The position numbers and the translations under genes were made by a program. This document shows positions 12,127 to 23,330 of a stretch of 64,000 nucleotides of DNA, piece after piece; positions within the stretch are counted from its first letter, which is position 1; every line of letters starts with the position of its first letter. The DNA is taken from NCBI GenBank assembly GCA_036172665.1, contig CM069872.1, positions 49,214,101-49,278,100 on the forward strand, read 5' to 3'. The notes beneath the pieces were generated by a model. The model saw only the letters and a list, made by a program, of their open reading frames with translations, made no database searches and was not told the DNA's origin. This stretch comes from Prosopocoilus inquinatus (Eukaryota; Arthropoda; Insecta; Coleoptera; Lucanidae).

Positions 12127-13437
12127 TTATGACTCAGACGCAGACTCGTTGCGTTCTGATTTATTTTTATAGTTTTCAAATAAATTTGCTGCGCAGAATT
12201 CCAGGTTCTTCCAGTAAAAAAGGACGATACGTCTATGAGAGAAGCGAAACGTCCGTAAGAAAAAGTTGTGCTAACACTAAGAAATACAATAGGTTTGAAT
12301 AGAACTGAAGCGTGGGAGCTTCTTATATTTCTAAAAGAAGTTTCGCAAAGCGCTCAAGACATTTCTACTAATTGACGAGGAGACCTAATCCGCAAATAAA
12401 TTTTCGGAATCTGATGCCATTAATGCACAGTTGCTTCGGGTGAATAAAAAACGTTCTTCTCTTCCACTTCCAACTCTAAGTCCTTTCAAAAAAGCGTCAA
12501 GTTTAGATTGGTTTGATCATCCCTCTACCGTCCCTTAATCCTTTATTCACCATAACTTTTTTTTCCTCTACGTTTTGTAATGTAACACTACTTTATCCTC
12601 TCTCAACCTCACAACACAGCAGAAACAGTTTATTATATGTAATATTTGTTCCTGATCCAGTTCCTTTTGGTTCAAATAAGCTTCCAGATTATTTAGACTT
12701 TATATTCTTAGCTTATAATACGTGTCCCAGTCAAGACATTCGTGCCTCACAACTTTGTTATTTCATTTGATTTTTTTCAAAGTAGTTTTGGAGATAGAGA
12801 GTGCATATGTACATGTGTTATACTCATGTCAGAGAAGATCTGTTCCTTTCAAGGCGGAAACTTGGTAATAAACCTTCCAATCAAGACATATATTGCTTCC
12901 TTCATCGAAGTCCTTTCGGGTTTTCCTGCTTCAGGGTGAATCGTTTTTAATTTAAAATTGTGAGCGAATCTTTCATTTTTTCTTATGTCTTACTATAGTT
13001 CTTTAGGTCACCATGATCATAATTCCGAACTGGTCCAATTTTGGAACCAGTTTCCATCCAAATATGATTCTTTTTATATCGTTTTGATTGAGTTCTTAAC
13101 ATTTCCACGCGGCTTCATTTTATCTTTTGCTTCCACCCATTGCTTGTGTTATATTTTGTCGTCTGTTTTTGTTCCTTATTTTCTTTGGTTCTGTTTCTTA
13201 ATTCGTTTCCATGATTTTTTGAATTAAAAATGTAGTCATTATCAAATCGAATCCACACAGATTTCGCTTTTGATTTTTTTTTTGGTGCCACTTCAGAATT
13301 ACCTTTTCCTTGGATTGGGGCGCGCCCTCAGGCGGCCAGGGGTTTGACCTTATACTCTGCGAAGATTTATAGCAAATGGTAAGCTATAATGCACAAAACG
13401 GTCAATGCGGACACATTCGCGTGTCGTCGCAGTTTTA
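12127..13437. other. T-rich noncoding DNA
   Basis: Open frames at 12513-13227 are rich in Phe, Ser and Leu and look like translations of T-rich sequence. No domain, RNA or transposon end is recognised until the hammerhead-bearing repeat that follows. Confidence 0.45.
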
Positions 13438-13592
13438 CGCTGAAGCAGGTCTGCCCAGATTGCAAAATATGGCAAGTCGTTCGAATTGCGGTGGAGTTTC
13501 CCGAGGTACTCTTCTGCTGATGAGGCCCCCAATTAGGGCCGAAATAACGCTATACAGAGGATGCTTGCAATCTGAGCAGACTTGTTTCAGCG
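13438..13592. repeat. Inverted repeat enclosing the hammerhead ribozyme
   Basis: The arms 13438-13465 and 13565-13592 are 28 bp each. By eye, 25 positions are Watson-Crick pairs, two would be G-U in RNA and one is a mismatch. The arms extend the ribozyme stem I outward, so the ribozyme core lies at the tip of a long hairpin. The same layout is seen at 42893-43014. This probably marks a fragment of a Penelope-like element terminal repeat (inference). Confidence 0.75.
13502..13567 (+). ncRNA. Hammerhead ribozyme, type I, intact core
   Basis: The core strand CUGAUGA lies at 13517-13523. Stem II is GGCCC (13524-13528) paired with GGGCC (13536-13540), with a 7-base loop. GAAA follows at 13541-13544. 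Stem III is minimal: the last A of GAAA plus UA (13544-13546) pairs with UAU (13551-13553) around a 4-base loop. Cleavage is predicted after A13554. Stem I has an inner helix, CUUCUG (13511-13516) with CAGAGG (13555-13560), an internal loop (GUACU opposite AUG) and an outer helix, CGAG (13502-13505) with CUUG (13564-13567). All invariant core bases are present. Hammerheads with such short stem III are known from Penelope-like retroelements; whether this copy is transcribed or cleaves is not known. Confidence 0.85.
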
Positions 13593-13881
13593 TACCTCTT
13601 CCTTCATTCTGCTTAATATGGTTTGTTTCTTTCTAAATTTCTTCATTCCTCCGTTTCATATTATGTCTTCCCTTACTTTTATCTGAATAAAAACGTGTAC
13701 AACGCGCCCAATTTAAGATGCAGAGCCTTAAAAGAAGAGAGGCTAGACAAAACATTCTCCTTCTGAAATTTTTTTGTGGTTATAAAAATTTCTGCCTTGA
13801 GTGATAAGTTTAGGGTCTTAAATTGGCTTCTGGTTGGAACCGCGTCACTCGGATTTCCTCTACTGCCGACGTTTCGTACTT
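13593..13881. other. Noncoding DNA
   Basis: No gene is recognised. The segment ends with ccgacgtttcg, a phrase often seen in reverse-complement form beside hairpins in Penelope-like repeats; that link is weak. Confidence 0.4.
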
Positions 13882-14011
13882 CATTGCAGAAGAACTTACT
13901 GAGGTCTGCTGCTGGTGGTGGTGCTGCTTCGGCTGGTGGTCTTGCAGCTGCTTTGTCGACGACTAATGAAGTCACCACCAACAGCAGCCCTGAGGAAGTT
14001 CTTCTACAATG
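13882..14011. repeat. Inverted repeat with 39-bp arms
   Basis: Left arm 13882-13920 starts cattgcagaagaactt and ends ggtggtg. Right arm 13973-14011 starts caccacca and ends aagttcttctacaatg. The arms pair with about four mismatches around a 52-bp GC-rich centre. The open frames on both strands come from this symmetrical CTG/GGT-rich sequence and show no domain. Confidence 0.65.
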
Positions 14012-15145
14012 AATAACGAAAGAAGCAGTTGAAGAAATCCGAATCACACGATTCTAACCGGAAGCCAGCCAATTCAAGTACGGGCGACGGTCGCGGGAGC
14101 ATTCAGCAGAACCTCTTCAGGGTCCACAATTAAAATTGGGCGCCCTGTATAAACAAGCTAAGTCATCAGAAAATTATTTTTGAATCCACCCAAATTGATA
14201 AAATTATTTATTTCTTCAAAGAACACATCCACGGCGGGGCTAAAAAATCAGAAGTGGCACTCTTTTTCTTTTCTTTTTTTGTAATTAAAAGAAGTTTATT
14301 CTTTTCGTGGTTATGTCTTCTCAAATGAATGTCACCTAAAAGGAATTTTGAAGGAAGACTTTTTTTGACGAATTTTTTCTTGATGATTGACTCCCTCCGT
14401 CTTCTATTGAACGCCATAATCCTTAGATCAAACTTGGGAAAGAACTAACTCGTCGTGTGTCTTTTGGAGAAAGCCCGAAATGAAGAAAGAAGCCTGTCAT
14501 CTACACCTCACATTCAGCCTTGAAGTTGCAAATGAAAAAGCCCCCAGGACGGCGGCTTGCGGCGGCGACGGCTCCTGCCACTTATTACGCTAATGTTGCT
14601 GCAACACGTCGCTAATTGCCGGTTCGCGAACTCCCAAGCGATTGCCGGCGCTCTGGAAGTAATTATGTTTACATAATTATTGCTTATCATTCCAGTGTCC
14701 ATTACGTTAATTATTCGATCACGTGGTGGTGGTGGCCGCGCCGCGTCGTGTTCATCATATATCACATTCGCTGCACCAAGGCACCGAGGTATGGAATTGA
14801 TTGCCGTTAGATATTGTGTGATTTAATCGAAACCAATTGCTTGGACGTTTATATGAACGCCGGCTTTCCATCATTATACTATCGGGTCTCCTTGTCAAAT
14901 CGAGTCGACATGGAATTTATGTAAGCCCCAGTATAAGGTCCGGTTACACAAAACAAGGAATAAGTACGTATCTAGTCACATCACTATACTTCTGTCGATC
15001 ATCTATATTTCTTTCTTAGATTTCATTCTCTTACAAAGCGTACAATGTTCATCAATTATTCATTTATTGTACAGGTAAATATGTGGTCTTCAGTTTCCCT
15101 ATCCTTGTCGATCAGTTTATCTCCAGATGCAGGTCTGCAAATAGC
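14012..15145. other. Noncoding DNA
   Basis: The stretch 14520-14820 is GC-richer with GGTGGTGGTGG and TAATTATTC motifs and no transposon signature. Frames on both strands are short and unrecognised. Confidence 0.4.
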
Positions 15146-15470
15146 TTATCTCCATTCCAGATTTCTTCTCCTCAGATCATCCTGTACTCTCTCATACCAA
15201 GTCTTCCTAAGCCGTCCTCTTAACTTCCTTCCTGCACCTTTTATATTTCCTATTTTCTTTCGTAGCCTTACCTGCTCCATTCTGACTAAGCGTCCAAACC
15301 ATCTTAACTGACCTTGTTCGGTAGATTTTGCGATCACCTGATTTATTCTTCTTTTTATTTCCCGTGTTTTCTATTCTATTTCTTGTAGTTACACTTTAAA
15401 GTCTTCGGAAGTATTTCATCTGAAACATCTGCAGTTTGGTTTTGAATTCATTCATCATGAAGGGTCCGTA
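15146..15470 (-). pseudogene. Non-LTR retrotransposon RT C-terminal fragment
   Basis: Reading the minus strand from about 15460 gives a run ending MKYFRRL, then a stop, then TTRNRIENT, then after a frameshift QLRWFGRLVRMEQVRL and finally GRLRKTWYERVQDDLRRR. This order (K-LRR, TRRDRIRN-like, RWFGH-like, GRPRKRW-like, EDL-RRG-like) is the characteristic tail downstream of the reverse transcriptase domain in many endonuclease-encoding non-LTR retrotransposons. At least one stop and one frameshift break it, and the RT domain proper is missing, so it is a dead 3' fragment. It differs from both larger RT elements in this window. Confidence 0.8.
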
Positions 15471-16080
15471 ACTCACAGCTGTAAGTTGGGAGGTACGAAT
15501 CTCTTCTTCAGTTAGGGGAAAATACCATTGTATTCGATTTATGATGATGATTAACGCATAAAGGCCTCTACCCCAACGTTTTGAAGACTACTTTCTTCAA
15601 ATTGTCAAAAAGATTCATCTCCGGGTGACACTCTTTAATAACATCACCCATGGTGACCACCAAAATAAGCAGCAGGGGATTTAAAATACCGCTCTGTCGC
15701 AATTTTTTGTTTCACTTTCGAGCCGATCTAATATCTTGCTGCATTGATCAACAAAAGTTACAGTCTGAGTATGTAAGGCTTTTAATTCTTGCAGTTAGCC
15801 ATCTTGGTACATTTTGTTCAGCAAATTGCCCTCATGTCTACATATTTTATGGAATGCTTTTTTTTCCTGTGTGCCCCTATTTGGTGCCAAATCCTACTTA
15901 CTTCCCTTCTAGTTCTGCTTTAACGGCATCCTCTTAGTCTCTTCTCACCAGAACTCTTTGAATTACTTCTCTTCTACACGTAACAGAAAGATTCCTTTGC
16001 AATCTGTGCATCACTTGCAGTCAGCTTTCTTTAGTCATGTGACACCTCCGTGTTCACCATTTCCCATTTCAGTCCCCAAT
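15471..16080. other. T-rich noncoding DNA
   Basis: This lies on the 5' side of the RT fragment with respect to its strand, but no further RT motif could be read. Frames are short and without domains. Confidence 0.4.
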
Positions 16081-16644
16081 TTTTGGCAAAAATTTGCCCG
16101 TAAGGTTAACTCGCCATCCACAGCAGCAGCACTTAATTTCATTATTTTTCTGAGTGCAATTTCCTCTCTTCCAATTGATCTTCTTCCTCCCAAATTACCT
16201 GTTCACTTCTTTCTAGATTGATTTCCTCAGGTTTTCAAAATTTTCGCCCACACATTTCCATTTTCCTCTTATCATTAGATTATCCTCTTTCTCGTGAAGT
16301 CCCTTTGAAGGTGGATGCATTATTGTACCATCTTCCTCTCGTTAAAACTTTGTAGAATAATTTTTTGGCAAAAATTTGCCCTGAGGTTAACTCGCCATCC
16401 ACAGCAGCAGCACTTAATTTCATTATTTTTCTGAGTGCAATTTCCTGTCTTCCAACTGATCTTCTTCCTCCCAAATTACCTGTTCACTTCTTTCTAGATT
16501 GATTTCCTCAGGTTTTCAAAATGTTCGTCCACACATTTCCATTTTCCTCTTATCATCAGATTATCCTCTTTCTCGTGAAGTCCCTTTGAAGGCGGATGCA
16601 TTATTGTACCGTCTTCCTCTCTTTAAAACTTTGTAGAATACTTT
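16081..16644. repeat. Two tandem copies of a 282-bp unit
   Basis: The unit starts ttttggcaaaaatttgccc at 16081 and again at 16363. It runs through ccatccacagcagcagcact and ggatgcattattgtacc to about 16644. By eye the copies differ at only about ten positions, so the duplication is fairly young compared with most repeats here. Unit function is unknown. Confidence 0.85.
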
Positions 16645-17640
16645 TTTTGTTTTCTTCTCCCCATTTCGCTCCGTTCTTTCTCCAAATTCCACACGCTTCT
16701 TTCTCTTTGTCCTTTTCTTTTATTATATCCTTAGGCGCGCGCGGTGTTTTTACCTCCATTTAAATTTGTTTGCCCTATAAAGCTCCCAATTGCATCAACA
16801 ATAGCTTCTAATGACATTTCAAAGCAGATTCATTTATAATAAGGAGTTAAAAGGCCGGACCTAAACTATAAAAAATAAACTTTTGGAAAACACAGGCGTG
16901 TCGTGCTTTTATTAACTTAATCCAAAATTTATTTCCACTTTGTTTTTCCAGTTACGTGCACAATTTTCCTTAACGTCAGCTAACATCGTCTTTTTCGATC
17001 TTCTCTTTGATCGTCCTTTTCCCTTCTCTTCCTTTAACTTCTTCAACGCTTTCACTTTCTTTCACTGTATGTGTGAACATCTTTTATTCTTTCCAAACGT
17101 CCAAGCCAGTGTAACCTCATTTTGTTACGGTTACATTTCGGCAACCACGTGTCGCATGTGCTTGGTTTAGTACGGTGGTGCAACACTCGTTCCCAGAAGT
17201 AACGTCGTTACGCCGTTTGAAATCAAAGCTTTCATTGGTCTTATGCAATCACGTTTATCGCATCCGGTGTTCAAATTGGCTCGCCAGTTTGGTTTGCAAA
17301 GAGTTGACTCCGGATTTCGGCACTGATACGTCTAGGTGAATACGCGTTTTGTTGTTTGCATGAATTTGTGCAAACTTGGATTGCAAAATTCTATAGAACA
17401 GTTTATCTGGAATTACGTAGGCCGTACGTGTCTTCTGAATTGCTTTTGAGCAAATCTTCTCTTTTGAGATCTCTGTGGAAATCTGAGGTAGGTGTTGACG
17501 TAGGAATCCGCTTCTGCTTTTCTTTTGCTACTGGGAGGTGAACGACTGTATATTCTCTAGAAGTTCCATTTCTTCGTGGTCGCCGCTATTTGAACCACGC
17601 CACGCGACGTACTTACCCGAAGGCCATCGATGTACGATAG
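16645..17640. other. Noncoding DNA
   Basis: A phrase aaggccggacctaa (16851) resembles one end of the TTA-type MITEs, but no partner end is visible. No other feature is recognised. Confidence 0.4.
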
Positions 17641-17968
17641 TTTGTACGATAGCATTGACCGAAGTTCAACACTTTCACGAGTGGCGGCGCTTAGCTATTG
17701 ACATTTGATAGCGACTGTCACGAAGGCAACAACAATCAGCTGGATCAGTTTGTGCGATAGCATTGACCGAAGTTCGACGCTTTCACGAGCGTTGCGCGAC
17801 GCATCGCTGTTGGCATTTGATCGCAACCGTCACGAAGGCAACACCAACCAGCTGGATCAGTTTGTGCGATAGCATTTACCGAAGTTCGACGCTTTCACGA
17901 GCGCTGCGCGACGCTTTGCTGTTGGCATTTGATCGCAACCGTCACGAAGGCAACAACAATCAGCTGGA
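17641..17968. repeat. Three tandem copies of a 108-112-bp unit
   Basis: Units start at 17641, 17749 and 17861, each with tttgt.cgatagcatt.accg, then ctttcacgag, ggcatttgat-like text, gtcacgaaggcaaca and cagctgga. The second and third copies are closest to each other. A frame through copies 2 and 3 is a consequence of the repeat and is not taken as a gene. Confidence 0.85.
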
Positions 17969-18572
17969 ACACAAATACTAACATACATACCTGTTTCTTA
18001 ACCAACGTATGATATTTTGACCGAAATTCTTTCGACACTTCGGTTTTTCTCGCGGCTGTCAAGTCAAGTTTAATTTAAGAAAGTTAAGTTAAGGTTTACG
18101 ACTTTGTTAAGGTTAGTACTGAATTTAGTCGCTGTGGAAGTTGATGGTCGTATCGATTTATTGAACCGTTATTCGGTTTCGAAGTATTTCGTTTACATTG
18201 ATTCCTCAAGGCGAGTGCACATATTGTTTATAATAATTATGTGTGCCTAAGTGTATTTATTATTAAGTATATTTCGGAGTCGTGCTGCATCTCAAACCCT
18301 ACCTTAAACGAGCTAGTGTCTGTATATTCTTGAATCGAGGAAAAAAACTCGCAAGGGAACGCCTATATCAAACTGACGTAGGGCTCTCACACAAAACTAT
18401 ATAAATCGTGAGATAATTACGTCTTTTGATGTCACATTTACCTGCGAATCTGTTCTCTGGATTCGAAAATAAGGCCCTTGGAAGTTTTCGATTATCAGCG
18501 CACGTTGTGGATCCTTGGGAGTTGGTTGCATAGTGCTCTCTCATTAGCTCGGGTTACTCCCTGGCGCCCTTA
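17969..18572. other. Noncoding DNA
   Basis: No gene, RNA or transposon end is recognised. Confidence 0.4.
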
Positions 18573-18699
18573 GACCCAGTTTTACAATGACGGCTTAACT
18601 TTAAGCCGAAGCTTAAATCCTTCACAACAATTGTTGAAGTAATCGTTGTAAGGGTTTAAGCCTCAGCTCAAAGTCGAACACCATTTGTAAAATTGGACC
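18573..18699. mobile_element. Snapback MITE, GGTCCA-type ends, TTA target duplication
   Basis: The left end gacccagttttacaa pairs with the right end ttgtaaaattggacc. TTA flanks both sides (18570-18572, 18700-18702). The arms contain ggcttaactttaagccgaag and its approximate complement. A second member lies at 52010-52148. It is noncoding. Confidence 0.75.
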
Positions 18700-18702
18700 T
18701 TA

Positions 18703-20561
18703 ATGTTTTAACCCACACCCATCTTCTTCAGAGGCTAGCTTCGGGACAATTTATTGACTTCGCTGGCGTGACTGACCAGGAGAATAATGTAATTGTATTA
18801 AAGTATCTACTGGATCGATCATATTTGGTGCAATGAGAACGAAAGCACAAAAAATTGACTATGTGCAGATACAGAAAAAAGGAAATAAAACACAAGGAAT
18901 AAAGATTGTGCTAAGGGCAGTGAAGCGTGCAACCCAAAGATGTAAAAAGAATAGTATTAGAATGAAATGCGGAAGAGATCCTCTCAGCTCAGAGTAGTTA
19001 TAAGAAATAGAAGTTGATTAAAAATGTGTTCGTGTTTTAAAGCTCTTTAAATTAGAAGCTTCTTAAAAAGGTCCTGATTTTAATAAAGAAACATGATTAT
19101 TCCTTTCCTCTCATCTGATATTTACCTGTCATGTAAGAAGAAAAGCCCAAATTCGAACGTAGACCCTTAACATCGGTAGAGACGCCCCATCTCATCTTAC
19201 AAGTCGCGTTCGTTCCCGGAATTTCGCCAGACATACCTAGAGCCAAGCAGTCCGGTCCTGCTCCTCGTCAAATTCGACGGCGGAGGTCCATTCGTGCCGC
19301 CAATGACAATCAGCTCTGGTTTGCTGAAAGCATTTTTTTTTCCTTTTTCAATTCGGCACGCGCTACGCGTCCGAAATACGAATGAGCGTGAAATCGGTGC
19401 GTTTATGGCTAATTTGCGGGGGGCGCCCCCGGAGCCTCGGAGGAAGAAGAGAAAACCGGGGAGAAAGGGGTGACGCCGGTTTAATTTCGTTCTGAAAATC
19501 TTTACGACGTCGGCGCAATAAAAAATACCGCGGCGTTAGTGGCGCATTGAAATCGGGGGAGTATATTGAATATTTTCAGATTTTATTACTCGCACGCTTT
19601 CGCCCGCCCCGGTCTTCCTTTTTATTAGATCTGATATTTGAAATAGTCTTATATGAGTAAACCCGGAAATATTGATATTGTTTTTTTTTCTTTTTTTTTT
19701 TAGTGAATACAAGAAATAATTTATTTCTGCTCCTCAAGATAGATGGGGGGGTGGTGCTCGCGTTTCATGTTTCATTGTTGTCATTTGCATTTTCCGCCCC
19801 TCGCATTTTCCGAATTGCATTGTTAATTTGTGCGCGCGTTTCGCAAATAATAAGCTCGATGTGAACCTGGAAAGCTAGATGGTACCGCGGCAAGCTGATG
19901 AAACATTCCATGTTATTTCATCACGACTGACAAGAAGCGGAAGCCATTGTGAACCGGTAGCTTTATGCAGCGACCATTTAATAAGCTAATTAGCTTGACT
20001 TCGAAGCGAAGCAATTTGCAATTTACGTAAACGAAAACAGATAGATGTGTTGCAGTAATAATTATTATATCTATACATTATTGTATAAATTAAATTAATC
20101 AATCATTTTCGAGGTGATTGCCTTTTTTGTTGGGGAGGAGCTAATTAGCCGGGTCCTGCGAATTAATTGGATTGCAGTTTGTTATTAAAATAGGGGCTCT
20201 GTTACGGTACGTTGGGGCTAACTGCCGGCCGAGTTGATGTAATGTGACCTCAAACCCGCTCCTGCGGTCAAAACTTAGCCCATTCGCGCCGACCTACAAA
20301 CCAATCTCCGTCCCAGCCAAGTCATCCGGTGTAATACAATGCGCGTCCACGGCCGAAATTATCCAAGTTCAGCAAATATTCGCCCTTCTACTAAGTTGCT
20401 CGTCATAAAGCCGGTGGAAGTGTCTGCCTGAATCGCTCCGGGCCGTTCTGCCAGTTCCGTTTTATGACAGATGATTGCGATTGCCAGAGACTGCAGTTTC
20501 ATGAGCTGGAAATTAAGTTCCAATGTCGAATTGGGAATTAATGGTGAGTCGAACTTTATAC
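18703..20561. other. Less repetitive, GC-richer noncoding block
   Basis: From about 19150 the sequence is GC-rich with few repeats, TTAATT/TAATTA clusters (19985-20160) and short poly-T runs. It resembles retained host intronic or intergenic DNA. No exon is recognised on either strand. Confidence 0.4.
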
Positions 20562-22003
20562 GCGAAAGCTCTCTCTCGCGGTAACTGTTTCGTTTATGAT
20601 TCTAAATCGACACGAAAAGCTCTCTTTTAGAGTCAGTTGTTACGGTTGAAAATTTCGTTTCCTAAAACGCAAGGTATCATCTCAGCTCCATTCATCAAAA
20701 GAGACCTCTGAACATCTGTAGGTATTTCGTTTGTTTACCCCACAGGAAAAAGGAAAATGTGTCGTGGTGCTTTAGAAAACAAAAGCTGCCAACATGCAAT
20801 TTGTCTCTCCTCGATTTGACTCCTCACAATCAGACGTTTTCTTTGCATTCGTTTTAAAATAATCCGGCCATAAAATGGTGTAAAATTTTCTATACATCGA
20901 CATTCCTTTGTGATTTTAAATAATAATACTCTGTGTTCAGATAAAATTGGCGAAAGCTCTCGCGCGGTAACTATTTCGTTTATGATTCCAAATCGACACT
21001 GAAAGCTCTCTTTTGGATTCAGTTTTTACGGTTGAAAATTTCGTTTCTTAAAACGCAAAGTATCACCTCAGCTCCTCATCAAAAGAGACCGCTGAACATC
21101 TGCAGGTATTTCGTTTGTTTACCACACAGGAAAATCTGTCGTGGTGCTTTGGAAAACAAAGTCTACCGACATGCAATTTGTCTCGCCTCGATTTGACTCC
21201 TCACAATCAGACGCTTTCTTTGCATTCGTTTTAAAATACTCCGGCCATAAAATGGTGTAAAATTTTCTATACATCGACATTCCTTTGTGATTTTAAATAA
21301 TAATACTCTGTTTTCAGATAGAATTGGCGAAAGCTCTCTCGCGGTAACTGTTTCGTTTATGATTCTAAATCGACACGAAAAGCTCTCTTTTAGAGTCAGT
21401 TGTTACGGTTGAAAATTTCGTTTCCTAAAACGCAAAGTATCACCTCAGCTCCATTCATCAAAAGAGACCGCTGAACATCTGCAGGTATTTCGTTTGTTTA
21501 CCCCACAGGAAAATGTGTTGTGCTGTGGTGCTTTGAAAACAAAGTCTACCAACATGCAATTTGTCTCGCCTTGATTTGACTCCTCACAATCAGACGCTTT
21601 CTTTGCATTCGTTTTAAAATACTCCGGCCATAAAATGGTGTAAAATTTTCTATACATCGACATTCCTTTGTGATTTTAAATAATAATACTCTGTTTTTAG
21701 ACAGAATTGGCGAAAGCTCTCTCGCGGTAACTGTTTCGTTTATGATTCCAAATCGACACAGGAAGCTCTCTTTTAGATTCAGTTTTTACGGTTGAAAATT
21801 TCGTTTCCTAAAACGCATTCATCAAAAGAGACCGCCGCTGAACATCTGCAGTAATTTCGTTTGTTTACGTCGCAGGAAAATATGTCGTGGTGCTTTGGAA
21901 AACGAAAGCTGATGATATGCAATTCGTTTCGCCTCGATTTGACTCCTCACAATCAGACGTTTGCTTTGCATTCGTTTTAAAATACTCCGACCATAAAATA
22001 GTG
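20562..22003. repeat. Tandem array of about 385-bp units (units 1 to 4, last one cut)
   Basis: The phrase gcgaaagct starts units at 20562, 20950, 21327 and 21710, with periods 388, 377 and 383. Each unit carries cgcggtaactgtttcgttta, acggttgaaaatttcgtttc, ctgaacatctgcag, ccataaaat.gtgtaaaatt and taataatactctg. Unit 4 stops abruptly at 22003 and continues at 23166. A further unit lies at 25921-26306. The minus-strand frame beginning MSMYRKFYTILWPEYF recurs in diverged form from unit to unit but shows no domain. Confidence 0.9.
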
Positions 22004-23165
22004 TGTACGTAGGACTTGCGGACGGGGGGTTGGAAACCACCGTCCAACTCCTTTTTGTCCCCGATTCTTTTAGACAAACCGTACGAATTTGAATCTCGAA
22101 TCTCTTTGTTATGCCCGATTTCTTCACCTCCTGATAAATTTACCTGCCAGGTATTATCTTTGGAAACCATTGTATCGATAATAATTTCCGTTTAATTTAT
22201 CCGTAGGTGGAGAAATCGGGCCTTAGTAGCGTACTTTGGTCTAGATTAAAAGCCATAGCTCGATTTCCAAACCGTTTTCCACGATTTGCTCGAATGGCGC
22301 TTACTTTAATTTTTAGAGTAATTGTCGAAGTCTGTCTGCTCCTCCTTATCTCTTTCTTTGGTCGGAATTTCTTCTAATAATTCAAATAAAAACCTAAATT
22401 TTCATGTAACAAGATTTATTCAAATTTAAATGAATTTCTATTCTACATTAACAAGGGATTACAAATTAAACTATGAAATCAATTTAAAATTTAACAGTTA
22501 CAACAAAATAGAATCTAAAATATGAAAGAGAGCAAGGAAGTTCAATTAAATCAATGCACTTCTAAAATATTTGTTAAAAACTGAAATTTTAAGCAAGAAT
22601 AAATTTATTTTACCTAAATTCACGTTTTCTGATTATGGACACTTCCAGATACACTTTCTTTAAGATATTTTAGATAAATTAACTAACAGAAAAATAATTT
22701 TGAATTTTGAAAGAAAATTATAACGAAAGAAATACAAACGCGTGTAAAACCCACGACTTGTTATGCCGGACTGCTCTGTGGGACTTTCTCTGTCGTCCTG
22801 TTTATTACAAATTCCAGGGTGACGTAGTACTCCAGGGTTTTTCTGAAAGTCCACGCACTGGAGGCTGCATTTCATGCAACGCATGGAACTTCTAGTGAGT
22901 CACCATTAATCACGTTTTGTAAAAGAGTATTTGTAAACTTGTTCTTATTTTGAACATAACACCCTAGATGAGTATTGCTGGTGAAAGTTTTCGTTGCCTA
23001 AGTTGTGTGTTCTAATTTAATATTTACATATTAGTCATACTTCGATATAATTTCCAAGTCAGATTACTCATACTTCGAACTGATTTCTAATTTAGTGCAG
23101 TATCCTAATTAAAGTGTATTAAATTGCACAAAAATAATATTAATAAGAATCTGGATTGTTACATG
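22004..23165. mobile_element. 1.16-kb insertion inside repeat unit 4, class unknown
   Basis: The flanks are the two halves of one repeat unit: ataaaatagtgt on the left and gtaaaattctag on the right would be continuous, as they are in unit 5 at 26223-26240. The segment has no clear terminal repeat that I can see. Part of it (22080-22110 and 22223-22360) resembles 29640-29780, so it belongs to a dispersed family. It carries the MITE 22112-22222. A minus-strand frame at 22660-22884 contains MRCMKCSLQC but no recognised domain. Confidence 0.65.
22112..22222. mobile_element. Snapback MITE nested in the 1.16-kb insertion
   Basis: The left end tgcccgatttcttcacctcc pairs with ggtggagaaatcgggcc on the right. 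TTA flanks both sides (22109-22111, 22223-22225). The stem cacctcctgataaatttacctgccagg matches the MITE at 2301-2442. The related sequence at 29655-29672 reads tctttgtgagtagcg without the element, which approximates an empty site. Confidence 0.85.
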
Positions 23166-23215
23166 TAAAATTCTAGATGCGTCGACAATCATTTGTGATT
23201 TTAAATAATAATATT
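23166..23215. repeat. Remainder of tandem repeat unit 4
   Basis: It resumes with gtaaaattctagatgcgtcgacaatc and taaataataata, as at the ends of the other units, immediately before the Jockey-like element starts. Confidence 0.8.
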
Positions 23216-23330
23216 AAGTGGGGTATTATCCATGTCTTGTATTTCTGATCATGAGCTAATATGGGCAGTTTTTCAGGTAAATGTTTAATGTCATGTTCAA
23301 TTTTTTACAACATATAAAGACTTCAAAGCA

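Noticed and set aside
13679..14047. 122-residue minus-strand frame with Ala/Pro-rich centre
   Set aside because: It lies over the CTG/GGT inverted repeat, and the other strand is open too; no domain.
16851..16870. Single MITE-like end aaggccggacctaa
   Set aside because: No partner end or target duplication could be found.
21445..22170. Recurring minus-strand frames with YTILWPEYF
   Set aside because: They are carried by the tandem units, differ in frame and length between units and match no family I know.
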